This document shows positions 35,252 to 44,547 of a DNA stretch of 64,000 nt, piece by piece. Source of the DNA: JBAXTE01 sp037130365 (GTDB lineage Bacteria > Bacteroidota > Bacteroidia > Bacteroidales > WCHB1-69); contig JBAXTE010000018.1 of the NCBI GenBank assembly GCA_037130365.1, positions 18,912 through 82,911 of the forward strand, in the 5' to 3' direction. Within the stretch, counting starts at the first letter, position 1. Each line of letters starts with the position of its first letter. The position numbers were made by a program, and so were the translations under genes. The notes beneath the pieces were generated by a model. It ran no database searches, was not told the DNA's origin, and saw nothing but the letters and a program-made list of their open reading frames with translations.

Positions 35252-36328
35252 ATGAAAAAAAATATTTTCCTATGCCTATTAATATTTGCAAGCAGCTTTG
35301 CTTTTGCTCAACAGACACTAACACGCGAGTATATGCCAAACGTAGACGACACCATCTTTTATAGAAGCATTTCAAATTCAACGGTTGATTTTTCACCTAC
35401 CGGGGCAGATTTTATGTGGGATTTTCGCAATCTAAATGGTCATACATGGGCTGCCGACACTTTTGTTGCAGTATTGTCTACTCCGTTAACTTATAATGCT
35501 GTTTTCAACAATCAGTTTTTGTATCCTGCTCATAAAGCGACAATTGCATCACCACAAGCAGATATTACAATTCCACCGAGTACGTCAATGAAGGATGTTT
35601 ATTATTACTTTAAAGAAACCGATACTGCTTTTGCTCAAGTTGGGTTAGCTGCAAATGTAAGTGGTGCTCCATTGCCTGTTCGTTTCGATAATATTGATTT
35701 TATGTATAAATTCCCAAGCACTATGGGTGATGTAGATTCTTGCTTTTCATCGTATCAAATTCAGATTCCTACTTTAGGTTTTTATTGCAAAAAACAAAAT
35801 CGTGTGAACGAATATGATGGCTGGGGAACATTATACACCCCAATGGACACATTTGAAGTTTTAAGAATTAAAACAACCATTATTGCGCGTGACAGCATTT
35901 TTATCACCCAATATAATGTGCCATTTGCATTTAATACTACAACTATAGAGTACAAATGGTTTTCTCCAGGATATAGAAATCCAATAATGTATGCCACAGA
36001 AACTCAAGGACAAGGATCACCACGAAAATCGGTAAAATACCTTGATATCCCTGGCCTTTATACTTCAATAAAGCCAAAAGAAAATTCAACCCGCATTTCG
36101 GTTACTCCAAATCCATTTCAAAATTCAATTAAGATTACTAACTCTAATAATATTTCAGCGGAATCAATTCGATTATTTAGCATTACAGGAACTCGTATCG
36201 CAATTCAAATTGAATCAATAGATGGGCAATCAATAAATATATCTACCGAAAATATTGCTAAAGGGTGCTACATTATAGAATTCAAAGATAGCATCAGAGT
36301 TGAGCGAAAAGTTTTGGTAAAGGACTAA
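35252..36328 (+). CDS. Secreted protein with T9SS sorting domain
   Basis: A 358-residue protein with a signal peptide (MKKNIFLCLLIFASSFAFA) and a T9SS type A sorting domain from about residue 280 (ISVTPNPFQNSIKI) to the end (KGCYIIEFKDSIRVERKVLV). The body (30-270) is beta-rich and contains DFSPTGADFMWDFRNLNG, a pattern shared by a family of secreted Bacteroidota proteins that begin soon after the signal with a GxxxxWDF motif; the function is unknown. Expected to be exported to the cell surface or medium. The gene lies 74 bases after the beta-barrel-like gene in the same direction. Confidence 0.85.
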   Translation: MKKNIFLCLLIFASSFAFAQQTLTREYMPNVDDTIFYRSISNSTVDFSPTGADFMWDFRNLNGHTWAADTFVAVLSTPLTYNAVFNNQFLYPAHKATIASPQADITIPPSTSMKDVYYYFKETDTAFAQVGLAANVSGAPLPVRFDNIDFMYKFPSTMGDVDSCFSSYQIQIPTLGFYCKKQNRVNEYDGWGTLYTPMDTFEVLRIKTTIIARDSIFITQYNVPFAFNTTTIEYKWFSPGYRNPIMYATETQGQGSPRKSVKYLDIPGLYTSIKPKENSTRISVTPNPFQNSIKITNSNNISAESIRLFSITGTRIAIQIESIDGQSINISTENIAKGCYIIEFKDSIRVERKVLVKD

Positions 36329-37010
36329 TATTGTATTTCGGCCAAAAATGCCGCCGTTGTCGCAAAAGCGCTAAAAAAGAAACAGTTTTGCTAAAATCGA
36401 AGAGCTCCTTCTTTTGTAAATTTCATAGCTCAAAATTGTTATTTGAGTTTTAGAAATTATAATGACGATTTAGCAAATGTTTATCTTGAATTTTGGATAT
36501 TACAGATATTCTGGCGGTATTAGCCAAAATGATATTTCTGTATGACTGTATTCTATCATTCCTAGATAAGAATTTTGGCATAAAACTAGATTTGCTTCGC
36601 AACAATTTTTCCGCCAAAATCTCTATTTCGAGCCATTATAACCCCGTGCACTTCGGCAAGCTCAGTGACCGGCACGGGGTTATAAATATTTGATCACGCC
36701 AAATCGTGACAGGCTCTTACAGCGCCACAAAAAAACATTTTGAAACTTTATCAGAATAAACACATTCGCTCAGTCTTGTCCTGACAGCAATCGGGATTTT
36801 GCATTCTGAAGTTTATCCTGCAAGGGGGTATGCCAAGACAAAAGAATCGAATAAAAATTTAAGAGATATTTGAAATTTTTATTCTAAAAAAGTCGATTTA
36901 AAAATATCGAATGTTACACTTCTACCCCTACTTTTCAAGGTTACTAAACATAATTACAGGACAAATAAAAAAGGGCTAAAAGCCCTTTTTTATCATTATA
37001 TACATTGTTG
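36329..37010. repeat. Gap holding the second copy of the composite intergenic repeat
   Basis: No gene. GCCAAAAATGCCGCCGTTGTCGCAAAAGCGCTAAAAA (36341-36377), continuing to 36417, matches the reverse complement of 5875-5800; AGCCAAAATGATATTTCTGTATGA (36522-36545) matches the reverse complement of 5798-5774; TTTTGGCATAAAACTAGATTTGCTTCGCAACAATTTTTCCGCCAAAAT (36573-36620) matches 5967-6013 directly; AACCCCGTGC...GCACGGGGTT (36640-36649 and 36672-36681) repeats the 6035-6057 hairpin with a 22-base loop of TTCGGCAAGCTCAGTGA type. Modules are thus shared but in a different relative arrangement. Confidence 0.7.
36966..36993. terminator. Bidirectional terminator downstream of atpC
   Basis: AAAAAAGGGCT-aa-AAGCCCTTTTTT-like hairpin with A-run and T-run on both sides, 18 bases beyond the atpC stop codon; usable from either strand. 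Confidence 0.85.
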
Positions 37011-37247
37011 TTATTCTGCCAAAATAAGTAATTTGTTTTTCACAACTTCAACCACACCACCTTTAATATCGAAAAAATGGGTTTCGTTTTGCAAATCAAT
37101 AATTTTAATTCTCCCCTTTTTTAGTACTGAGATCAGCGGAGCATGCATGTTGAGAATTTCAAACAATCCATCTACGCCAGGAAGTTGAACTAATGAAGCA
37201 GTTCCGCTATAGATAGTCGTATCGGGTGTTACAATTTCGAGATCCAT
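37011..37247 (-). CDS. atpC: F-type ATP synthase epsilon subunit
   Basis: A 78-residue epsilon subunit comprising only the N-terminal beta-sandwich: MDLEIVTPDTTIYSGTASLV, PGVDGLFEILNMHAPLISVL, KKGRIKIID and FDIKGGVVEVVKNKLLILAE. It lacks the C-terminal two-helix regulatory domain found in E. coli and Bacillus epsilon, a common state in Bacteroidota. It couples the central stalk of F1. Its start lies 21 bases after the atpD stop. Confidence 0.95.
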   Translation of the reverse strand: MDLEIVTPDTTIYSGTASLVQLPGVDGLFEILNMHAPLISVLKKGRIKIIDLQNETHFFDIKGGVVEVVKNKLLILAE

Positions 37248-37268
37248 GATTACAATTCGTTAGGTTGA

Positions 37269-38777
37269 TTATTTATTAGCTTCTAGCATTTTCTTTCCTT
37301 TTTCGATTGCATCATCGATGGTTCCAACAAGGTTAAAGGCAGCTTCTGGATATTGATCAACTTCTCCATCCATAATCATATTAAACCCTTTGATAGTCTC
37401 TTCAATACTCACAAAAACGCCAGGAATACCCGTAAACTGCTCAGCAACATGGAACGGTTGCGATAAAAATCGTTGTACTCGACGTGCACGGTGAACAGCT
37501 AATTTATCTTCATCAGAAAGTTCATCAAGACCAAGAATTGCAATAATATCCTGAAGTTCTTTATATCGTTGAAGTAACTCTTTAACTCTTTGTGCTGTTT
37601 TGTAGTGGTGTTCACCCACGATATCAGGTGATAAAATTCGAGATGTTGAATCTAATGGATCAACTGCTGGATAAATTCCTAACTCAGAAATTTTTCTATT
37701 TAATACCGTAGTTGCATCTAAGTGAGAAAAGGTAGTAGCAGGAGCTGGATCTGTTAAGTCATCAGCAGGAACATAAATTGCTTGTACCGAAGTAATTGAT
37801 CCTCGTTTTGTCGATGTAATACGTTCTTGTAAAATTCCCATTTCCGAAGCTAAAGTTGGTTGATATCCTACTGCAGAAGGCATACGACCTAATAATGCAG
37901 AAACTTCAGAACCAGCTTGAGTAAAACGGAATATATTATCAATAAAAAATAGGATATCTCGGCCACCTGATTTTTCGTCACCATCACGGTAATATTCAGC
38001 TAATGTTAATCCAGATAATGCAACACGAGCACGTGCTCCTGGTGGCTCATTCATCTGTCCAAAAACTAAGGTTGCTTGAGATTTTGCTAATTCATCTTTA
38101 TCAACTAATGATAAATCCCACTCTCCTTTTTCCATACTTTCTTCAAAAGCTTTTCCATAACGGATAACTCCTGATTCAATCATTTCTCGTAAAAGGTCAT
38201 TTCCTTCACGAGTACGCTCACCCACACCAGCAAAAACTGACATTCCAGCATAACTTTTGGCAATATTGTTTATCATTTCCATGATAAGAACCGTTTTACC
38301 AACACCAGCACCACCAAATAAACCAATTTTACCACCCTTCATGTATGGTTCAATTAAATCGATAACTTTAATACCAGTAAATAGAACTTCTTTTGATGTG
38401 CTTAAATTTTCAAATGTTGGAGGTTCTCTATGTATAGGGTATTTGCCTTCGGCTTTTACTTGAGGCATTCCATCAATAGTTTTACCAATTACATTAAATA
38501 ATCTGCCATTGATATCAGGACCAACTGGCATTGATATAGGCTCTCCCATTGCTTCAACGGTCATTCCTCTTTGCAAACCATCCGTAGAATCCATAGCAAT
38601 TGCCCTTACTGTGTTTTCACCAATGTCTTGTTGACATTCAAACACTAAAATATCTCCATTTTCTTTCTTAAAATGAAGTGCATCATAAATGTTGGGAAGC
38701 TTTTCACCTTCATCAAAGGTTACGTCCACAACAGCACCAATTACTTGAGAGATTTTTCCAACGCTTCGAGTTGACAT
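37269..38777 (-). CDS. atpD: F-type ATP synthase beta subunit
   Basis: 502 residues from the ATG at 38775-38777 (MSTRSVGKISQVIGAVVDVT), the family-typical start; the frame is open to 38867 but those 30 residues do not resemble ATP synthase. Walker A is LFGGAGVGKTVLIMEMINN; also visible are GERTREGNDL, FIDNIFRFTQAGSEVSALLG, the RMPSAVGYQPTLASEMG loop and SFVAEQF-like FHVAEQFTGIPG. It carries the catalytic nucleotide site of F1. The two-gene atpDC unit stands without atpB, E, F, H, A or G in this window, so the complex is encoded at two loci. Confidence 0.98.
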   Translation of the reverse strand: MSTRSVGKISQVIGAVVDVTFDEGEKLPNIYDALHFKKENGDILVFECQQDIGENTVRAIAMDSTDGLQRGMTVEAMGEPISMPVGPDINGRLFNVIGKTIDGMPQVKAEGKYPIHREPPTFENLSTSKEVLFTGIKVIDLIEPYMKGGKIGLFGGAGVGKTVLIMEMINNIAKSYAGMSVFAGVGERTREGNDLLREMIESGVIRYGKAFEESMEKGEWDLSLVDKDELAKSQATLVFGQMNEPPGARARVALSGLTLAEYYRDGDEKSGGRDILFFIDNIFRFTQAGSEVSALLGRMPSAVGYQPTLASEMGILQERITSTKRGSITSVQAIYVPADDLTDPAPATTFSHLDATTVLNRKISELGIYPAVDPLDSTSRILSPDIVGEHHYKTAQRVKELLQRYKELQDIIAILGLDELSDEDKLAVHRARRVQRFLSQPFHVAEQFTGIPGVFVSIEETIKGFNMIMDGEVDQYPEAAFNLVGTIDDAIEKGKKMLEANK

Positions 38778-38939
38778 ACTTTTATATATTATGTTGTTTA
38801 TTTCAAAATGTGTTATTTCGCCTCCAAAATAAATCATTTTATTCTGAATAAACAATAGTTCTCGCATTTTTTTTTACTTTTGATAAGAAATTCAGGCCGA
38901 TTGATTTCCATTTGTAATAAATATTTAGCTTAACTACTT

Positions 38940-39407
38940 ATGATTGAGAATGATAAAAAAAAGGTTGAACTTATGATAGAAACTGGTGATATGGATAAAT
39001 ATTTTCGTACATATCAAAAATATTATTCAATTTCTGGAATTATTGTGGATGGAAATAAAATTGGTAGGACAATTGGTTTTCCAACAGCAAATATTCTTCC
39101 CGACCAGAATGTTCAAATACCTTTGATTGGTGTTTATGCCGTTTATGTGAGAATAATGGATCAATTACATAAAGGAATGCTAAATATTGGAGTAAGACCA
39201 ACATTTAATCTTTCGGAAATAACACTTGAAGTTCATCTTTTTGATTTTGATCAATTGGTTTATAATCAGCAAATTTCGGTATATTTTGTTGCACGTGTTC
39301 GCGATGAAATTAAATTCGAATCGAAGGAATTACTCATTCAACAACTTCAATCAGACAAAAATTCAATTATCGAAATTCTCAAAATTTCACAAGCACCGAA
39401 GGAATGA
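38940..39407 (+). CDS. Stand-alone riboflavin kinase (RibF C-terminal domain only)
   Basis: A 155-residue protein equal to the C-terminal flavokinase domain of RibF: YYSISGIIVDGNKIGRTIGF then PTAN (29-51, phosphate-binding PTAN), IGVYAVYV, MLNIGVRPTF (the NxGxxPT active-site motif), and LEVHLFDFD. The preceding 28 residues (KVELMIETGDMDKYFRTYQK) correspond to the linker helix after the adenylyltransferase domain, but that domain itself, with its GFFDGVHLGH-type motif, is absent. It could phosphorylate riboflavin to FMN but not make FAD. Divergent from atpDC. Confidence 0.85.
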   Translation: MIENDKKKVELMIETGDMDKYFRTYQKYYSISGIIVDGNKIGRTIGFPTANILPDQNVQIPLIGVYAVYVRIMDQLHKGMLNIGVRPTFNLSEITLEVHLFDFDQLVYNQQISVYFVARVRDEIKFESKELLIQQLQSDKNSIIEILKISQAPKE

Positions 39408-39475
39408 TTTTTTTTCTTTAGTTTTCTTACGTTTATTATTTAGTCAATCCTTTGGTTATATTTTGTAACACACTA

Positions 39476-39526
39476 ATTATCAGCGCTTTGTCATTCCGAG
39501 CCAGTGCGAGGAATCTCGCTGATAAT
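39476..39526. repeat. Short intergenic inverted repeat
   Basis: ATTATCAGCG (39476-39485) and CGCTGATAAT (39517-39526) are perfect inverted arms around TGTCATTCCGAGCCAGTGCGAGGAATCT-like sequence. The inner part resembles GTCATTCCGAG...CGAGGAATCTC sequences known as dispersed intergenic repeats in many bacteria. Confidence 0.6.
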
Positions 39527-39655
39527 CAATTGGTTACAATTTTTCTAGTTCATGAAATGAAAAATTTATCGAAGTATTAATTAGTATTCATATAATTATT
39601 TACTTTTGTATTCGTTTGATCGTCATTCTTTCATCAAAAATAAATTTAGATATCG

Positions 39656-40267
39656 ATGTACCGAAAAAAAATACTTTATTTATTGATTAGTTTTTTTCTA
39701 GTTATCCAAACGCTAGAAGGCTATTCACAACCACTAGATTCAATTTCGTTAGCTGCGAAACCTATTTTTACATCGTTGGATGAAGCTTTAAAAACACCAA
39801 ACGAAGTCTACAGATTGCATTTGCGAAAACAAAAATTAAAGAAACTCCCTATTGAAGTATTCAAATTCAACAATTTACAGGATTTAGATATTAGCAAAAA
39901 TAAGCTAACAGAACTGCCAGCAGGGATTGAAAACTTACCAAATTTAGTATTTTTTGACGCCTCTTCAAACAATTTGACTACAATTCCAGCGGAAATTGGA
40001 CAATGTATTTATCTTAAAAAACTAGTATTGAATAGAAATTATATTGAAGAATTACCAGCTTCTATGGCTAATCTAATTCATCTTGAATATCTTGATTTAT
40101 GGAGTAATTCAATCATAGAATTTCCTCAAGCAATGGATAAACTAGCCGAAACTCTCAAAGAATTAGACTTAAGGGTAATTAACATGAATGATGAGCGGCA
40201 AGAAGCAATTCGGACTTTACTCCCAAAAACAACAATTTATTTCTCTCGAAGTTGTAATTGTAATTAA
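39656..40267 (+). CDS. Leucine-rich repeat protein
   Basis: A 203-residue protein with an N-terminal hydrophobic signal (about 6-24) and five to six leucine-rich repeats of 23 residues (for example LQDLDISKNKLTELPAGIEN, LKKLVLNRNYIEELPASMAN, LEYLDLWSNSIIEFPQAMDK). The end NCN and CSRSCNCN-like cysteines may cap the solenoid. LRR proteins bind other proteins; no partner is suggested by context. TACTTTTG at 39601-39608 is a possible -7 element. Confidence 0.9.
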   Translation: MYRKKILYLLISFFLVIQTLEGYSQPLDSISLAAKPIFTSLDEALKTPNEVYRLHLRKQKLKKLPIEVFKFNNLQDLDISKNKLTELPAGIENLPNLVFFDASSNNLTTIPAEIGQCIYLKKLVLNRNYIEELPASMANLIHLEYLDLWSNSIIEFPQAMDKLAETLKELDLRVINMNDERQEAIRTLLPKTTIYFSRSCNCN

Positions 40268-40373
40268 AAACAGTTCATGAATAAGGTTCACTTCTTACTA
40301 GAGCAAATAATAAATTTTCAGAATCCAAATTAAATGATTATATTTTTTTTATTCAATCTAAATAAAAATACAT

Positions 40374-40381
40374 TATCTTTG
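40374..40381 (+). promoter_or_regulatory. Candidate -7 element of the mrp-nfu operon
   Basis: TATCTTTG matches TAnnTTTG and ends 19 bases before the mrp start codon. A clear -33 TTTG is not evident. Confidence 0.4.
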
Positions 40382-40400
40382 TAGTTCAATTTTACCAACA

Positions 40401-41474
40401 ATGACTCACGTAACAACGGAACAAATATCAGATGCCCTTTCTCATGTCTTAGATCCCGATTTAAAACGAGATTTAATATCGTTACAGATGATTGAGAACA
40501 TCACAATTTCAAACTCAAATATCACTTTTGATTTAGTATTGACCACACCTGCTTGCCCATTAAAAAGCAAAATGGAATTGGATTGTAAAGAAGCAATTGC
40601 CAAATATGTTTCTCCAGATTTAAATGTAGCGGTAAAATTTTCTTCTCGAGTTAGAGATAATCAACAAATGCGTGAAATAAAATTGCCTGGAGTTAAAAAT
40701 GTAATTGCGGTTGTTTCGGGTAAAGGCGGAGTTGGCAAGTCCACAATTGCGGCAAACTTAGCAGTTGCGTTAGCTCGTTTAGGTGCTAAAGTTGGGTTAA
40801 TTGATGCAGATATTTATGGACCATCGATACCAATAATGTTTGGATTAGTAGATTATCACCCGCAAGCAGAGCAAGTTGGAGATAAAACAACCATAATTCC
40901 TGCAGAAAAATATGGCGTTAAATTAATTTCTACTGGCTTTTTTATTGATCCAGATAAAGCCTTAGCATGGCGCGGCCCGATGGCATCAAATGCATTACGT
41001 CAACTTTTTTCTGACACAAAATGGGGCGAACTCGATTATCTAATTTGCGATATGCCTCCCGGAACTGGCGACATTCATCTTACCTTAGTGCAAAGCTTAA
41101 CTTTGTCGGGCGCAGTAGTAGTTGGAACACCTCAACAAGTGGCTGTTGCCGATGTAAAAAAAGCAGTTTCATTATTTTCGATGGACACGCTTACGGTGCC
41201 TATTCTGGGTATTGTAGAAAATATGGCTTACTTCACTCCTGCTGAACTTCCGAATAATAAATATTATATTTTTGGAAAAGATGGCTGTAAAAAACTTGCT
41301 GAATCACTAGACATTCCTTTGCTAGGACAAATTCCAATTGTTCAAAGTATTTCAGAATCTGGTGATGCCGGTAGACCTGTTGTCACCGATGATGACTCTT
41401 TGGCTGGTAAAGCATTTACGCTTTTGGCTCAAAATGTTGCACAACAATTATCAATTAAAATGAATAACAATTAA
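40401..41474 (+). CDS. Mrp/NBP35-family iron-sulfur carrier P-loop ATPase
   Basis: A 357-residue protein. Residues 5-80 are a MIP18/DUF59-type domain (SHVLDPDLKRDLISLQMIEN, DLVLTTPACPLK). From about 98, VIAVVSGKGGVGKSTIAANL is the deviant Walker A of ParA/MinD-type ATPases, followed by DADIYGPSIPIMFG, CDMPPGTGDIHLTL and ENMAYFTPAELPNNKYYIF. Such proteins carry or insert Fe-S clusters into target apoproteins. The CxxC motif seen in some ApbC/NBP35 members is not visible near the ENM motif, as in other Bacteroidota homologues. An nfu gene follows after 33 bases. Confidence 0.95.
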   Translation: MTHVTTEQISDALSHVLDPDLKRDLISLQMIENITISNSNITFDLVLTTPACPLKSKMELDCKEAIAKYVSPDLNVAVKFSSRVRDNQQMREIKLPGVKNVIAVVSGKGGVGKSTIAANLAVALARLGAKVGLIDADIYGPSIPIMFGLVDYHPQAEQVGDKTTIIPAEKYGVKLISTGFFIDPDKALAWRGPMASNALRQLFSDTKWGELDYLICDMPPGTGDIHLTLVQSLTLSGAVVVGTPQQVAVADVKKAVSLFSMDTLTVPILGIVENMAYFTPAELPNNKYYIFGKDGCKKLAESLDIPLLGQIPIVQSISESGDAGRPVVTDDDSLAGKAFTLLAQNVAQQLSIKMNNN

Positions 41475-41507
41475 TATAATTTCAAAAATCAAAATCAATA
41501 AAGTAAA

Positions 41508-41753
41508 ATGGAAAATTCATTACAAAACAAAGTAGAAGAGGTAATCAGTCAAATTAGACCATACTTACAAGCCGATGGTGGCGATATTCGTTTAGTGGAA
41601 ATCACAGAAGAAAATATTGTTAAAGTTGAATTACAAGGTGCTTGCGGTTGCTGTCCTCACAGCGTGATGACTCTTAAAAATGGTGTGGAACAAGCTATGA
41701 TTAAAGCAATTCCAGAAATTAAAGCAGTTGAGGATATTAATATATCCTGCTAA
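41508..41753 (+). CDS. NifU-like C-terminal domain iron-sulfur scaffold (Nfu type)
   Basis: An 81-residue NifU C-terminal domain: VEEVISQIRPYLQADGGDIR (9-28), VELQGACGCCPHSVMTLKNG (40-59). Cysteines 46 and 49 (CxxC) hold a bridging Fe-S cluster on a dimer. Cotranscribed with mrp, consistent with a shared role in iron-sulfur cluster delivery. A strong terminator follows. Confidence 0.96.
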   Translation: MENSLQNKVEEVISQIRPYLQADGGDIRLVEITEENIVKVELQGACGCCPHSVMTLKNGVEQAMIKAIPEIKAVEDINISC

Positions 41754-41770
41754 TTTTTTCAAAATTCATC

Positions 41771-41812
41771 AAAAAACCACATTAAAATTCAACATTTAAT
41801 GTGGTTTTTTTT
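41771..41812. terminator. Terminator after nfu
   Basis: AAAAAACCACATTAAA (41771-41786) pairs perfectly with TTTAATGTGGTTTTTT (41795-41810); A-run before and T-run after allow use in either direction. Confidence 0.9.
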
Positions 41813-42015
41813 AATAGCTTTTGATATTAAATCTAAGTTAATATATCAAAACTGAACTAGGACTTTTTATCACAATAAATCTTGATTATTTCTGTTTTAT
41901 TCTTTTTAACTAAAAACATTTATAAATGTTTGTTGCATTAAACCATCCATCACAAGCTTCTTTCCATATTTTATCAAATCACCATTTGAGCTAACATATT
42001 AAATATCAACAACCA

Positions 42016-43269
42016 ATGAAAATAATTTCTTCAGCTGCTTTGCTAATTTTATTAATGTCGCTTTTTGATGTTAATGCTCAAACTCAAGACACTACTAAAA
42101 CTGATAGTATTAGAAAAGATGCAATTAATCTGTTCATCGATTGCAACTATTGTGATATTTCATATATTAAAAAACACATCAAATTTGTAAACTATGTTCG
42201 CGACACCAAAGAAGCCCATGTACATCTGATGGTTACAGCAAATCAAACCGGTAGCGGAGGAATTGAATATGGTTTGTTTTTTATTGGTCAAAATACATAT
42301 AAAGGAATTAACGATACGTTGAAGCTAACTATGACTCCAAATTCTACCTCCGATGAAGTTAGGACGGCAATGACAAAGACAATTAAGATCGGATTAATTA
42401 GATATGTATCAAAAACCCCACTAATCAATTATATTAACATTGACTATGAGCATCCTGAAAGTGAAAATGCACCTATAAAAGACAAATGGAATTCTTGGGT
42501 TTTTAGTTTGAGCTCAAGTGGTAATTATAATAGTCAATCGTCAAGTTCATCTTTTTATTTATCATCATCGGTAAGCGCCAGCCGCACTACTGAGGCATCT
42601 AAGGTAAGTTTTAGTGCGGGTAACAATTTCAACGAACAGCGTTTTAAAATGGATAATGAAGAAATTATTGGAATTAACCGCTCCAATTACTTCTCTCATT
42701 TATATGCAAAAAGCATTAGCCAACATTGGTCAATAGGAGAATATGCTAATGCAAGCACTTCTACATATTCAAATCTTAATTATGCCTTTAGTATTAAACC
42801 AGCCATTGAGTATAATATTTTCCCATATTCTCAGTATAATCGACGAAAATTATGTTTTAATTATTCCATTGGCGTGAATCATCATAATTATATTGATACT
42901 ACGATATATTTCAAGACAAAAGAGACTTATGGGAGTCAAAACTTATCGGTGTATTATCAAACCATTCAAAAGTGGGGCAACATCTATATATCCCTTGATG
43001 GGTCAACTTTTCTAAATGATTTTAAGAAAAACAGCATCAATATTTACTCCTCAATCGAATGGCGAATATTTAAAGGTTTTTCTATAAATTATAGTATGTC
43101 TTATGGTTTTGTTCGAGATCAAATTGGACTTCCAAAAGGAGAAGCATCGCGCGATGATGTACTTTTGAGTTTAAAACAACTCCAAACCGACTACACAATG
43201 TATGCATATTTTGGCCTCAGCTATACATTTGGCTCAATTTACAATAACGTGGTAAATCCTAGATTTTAA
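42016..43269 (+). CDS. Hypothetical outer-membrane beta-barrel protein
   Basis: A 417-residue protein with a signal peptide (MKIISSAALLILLMSLFDVNA). The N-terminal half (25-140) has IDCNYCDISYIKKHIKFVNY and VRDTKEAHVHLMVTANQTGS, a pattern found in a family of Bacteroidota proteins whose C-terminal part is a barrel. From about 160, alternating hydrophobic strands with S/N-rich turns (FYLSSSVSASRTTEASKVSF, YMSYGF-like strands) end in YAYFGLSYTFGSIYNN, consistent with an outer-membrane barrel. Function unknown; the Cys pair in DCNYCD is conserved-looking. Confidence 0.78.
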   Translation: MKIISSAALLILLMSLFDVNAQTQDTTKTDSIRKDAINLFIDCNYCDISYIKKHIKFVNYVRDTKEAHVHLMVTANQTGSGGIEYGLFFIGQNTYKGINDTLKLTMTPNSTSDEVRTAMTKTIKIGLIRYVSKTPLINYINIDYEHPESENAPIKDKWNSWVFSLSSSGNYNSQSSSSSFYLSSSVSASRTTEASKVSFSAGNNFNEQRFKMDNEEIIGINRSNYFSHLYAKSISQHWSIGEYANASTSTYSNLNYAFSIKPAIEYNIFPYSQYNRRKLCFNYSIGVNHHNYIDTTIYFKTKETYGSQNLSVYYQTIQKWGNIYISLDGSTFLNDFKKNSINIYSSIEWRIFKGFSINYSMSYGFVRDQIGLPKGEASRDDVLLSLKQLQTDYTMYAYFGLSYTFGSIYNNVVNPRF

Positions 43270-43899
43270 AGGGTGATGATTCAGTGTGAATTAGTTATAA
43301 AAAATCTAGTGAACTAGTTTAAATAATGTCAAGAATTATAATTTATCTAAAGGATTTAGTAGTTTAGTAAAATAAAAAAACATTGTTGATAATACCCAAA
43401 ATAAAAAAAAAGAGTATCAAGCTGAAATTTCAATTAAAGAAGCACACTTTACTTATAAAGTTGTTGGGGTTAATAAAACGAATAATAATTATTGAGATGT
43501 AAGTTTAAAAGTAATTTAATTTGTAACGCAAAAACATTATAAGCAAGTTTACAATAAAGCCTCAAATTCACTAATTTTATTTGAAAATCATTTTTATTAT
43601 CTTTGAAAAAAGTCGGAGTAAATGAATCTAAGCACCACAAAAACCAATCAAAAACACTCGCCCTTCAGGCGATGCAGTGAGTTTTTCGAACTGGTTGGGG
43701 CAAATTAAAGCCACCAACCACTTCGTGATACTTTATTAAAGTCAAATTTAACATAGAGATTTAATATTTAAACTGTAATTTTATAAATCAAAACATACAT
43801 CAATGAATAAATTAAGGATAACCTGTTATAGCAATTTAATATTAGTTTTTGAAGATTTTTTAATTGTTAAAAATAAATTTAATTTAAGTCATTTTAATT
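43270..43899. other. Gene-free stretch before the lipoprotein gene
   Basis: AT-rich; no frame with gene-like features. It contains repeat copy A (43565-43702) and, after it, only low-complexity AT sequence. Confidence 0.6.
43565..43702 (+). repeat. DUF559-associated non-coding repeat, copy A
   Basis: Shares with copy B an almost collinear block of about 130 bases: ATTATCTTTGAAAAAAGT (43597-43614), GGAGTAAATGAATCTAAGCACCACAAAAA, ACACTCGCCCTTC, GCGATGCAGTGAGTTT, TCGAACTGG, TGGGG. Unlike B and C it lacks the closing TTTTTGTGGTG arm, so it looks truncated at the right. Confidence 0.85.
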
Positions 43900-44460
43900 A
43901 TGAAACATTTATTATTTAAAAGCATAATAATCATATTTGTTATATTTATTTTTTCGAGTTGTTGTGCAGTATATTTACAATTGGAAAATAAAGACAGATT
44001 TAATGTTGATGTCAATAAACTTCGTGATACAAATCGCAACTATTCATTAAATTTTGGGTTAGGTGACAGTGAAGATTTATATCATTACAGTAGCGATTCG
44101 TTAAATACAAGATTCAAGTATGAGTTGAAAATTGTATCACCAAAATTACCATTTATAAAATTAAATTCTTTAATTTTTACTAATAAAAAAGATAGAGATA
44201 CAATACCATTTATACTTTATTTTAGATCAGATTATAATTCTAAAGCAATACTAATTGATAGTTTGCCATTTTGCAACTCTGATAGTTTGCAGGGAAAACC
44301 ATCTATTTTCCGAATTATAGCCGAGAGTAGCGAATCATATCACCGTACTAAGAAAATATATATCAGTTTCGATATTGAAGTTGGCAAAGAGAGAATAGCT
44401 AGGAAAAACATAGAGTATAAAAGGTATTTAGAGTTTGATTGCCAACCTAAAGTATGGTGA
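43900..44460 (+). CDS. Hypothetical lipoprotein between repeat copies
   Basis: A 186-residue protein. MKHLLFKSIIIIFVIFIFSSC gives a lipoprotein signal (lipobox FSSC, lipidated Cys21). The mature part is a beta-rich domain with no recognised motif (RNYSLNFGLGDSEDLYHYSS, KKIYISFDIEVGKERIARK). It has no homologue I can name. Very AT-rich, and it lies between copies A and B of the non-coding repeat. Function unknown; either a resident gene or cargo of the repeat region. Confidence 0.7.
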   Translation: MKHLLFKSIIIIFVIFIFSSCCAVYLQLENKDRFNVDVNKLRDTNRNYSLNFGLGDSEDLYHYSSDSLNTRFKYELKIVSPKLPFIKLNSLIFTNKKDRDTIPFILYFRSDYNSKAILIDSLPFCNSDSLQGKPSIFRIIAESSESYHRTKKIYISFDIEVGKERIARKNIEYKRYLEFDCQPKVW

Positions 44461-44547
44461 AATTCATTAAACGAAGCTTTATACAATCTAAAAATAAATT
44501 GTTGTGTTTTAGTTTAAAAGAAGAAGAAAGTCCAACCCAATGCCCCG

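Noticed and set aside
36493..36693. Plus-strand frame in the second composite repeat
   Set aside because: It runs through the repeat modules, which in the first copy are in a different frame and orientation, so coding is not conserved between copies.
36966..36993. CRISPR-like repeat reading of the AAAAAAGGGCT/AGCCCTTTTTT motif
   Set aside because: Occurs once and has the form of a terminator; no spaced repeats exist anywhere in the window.
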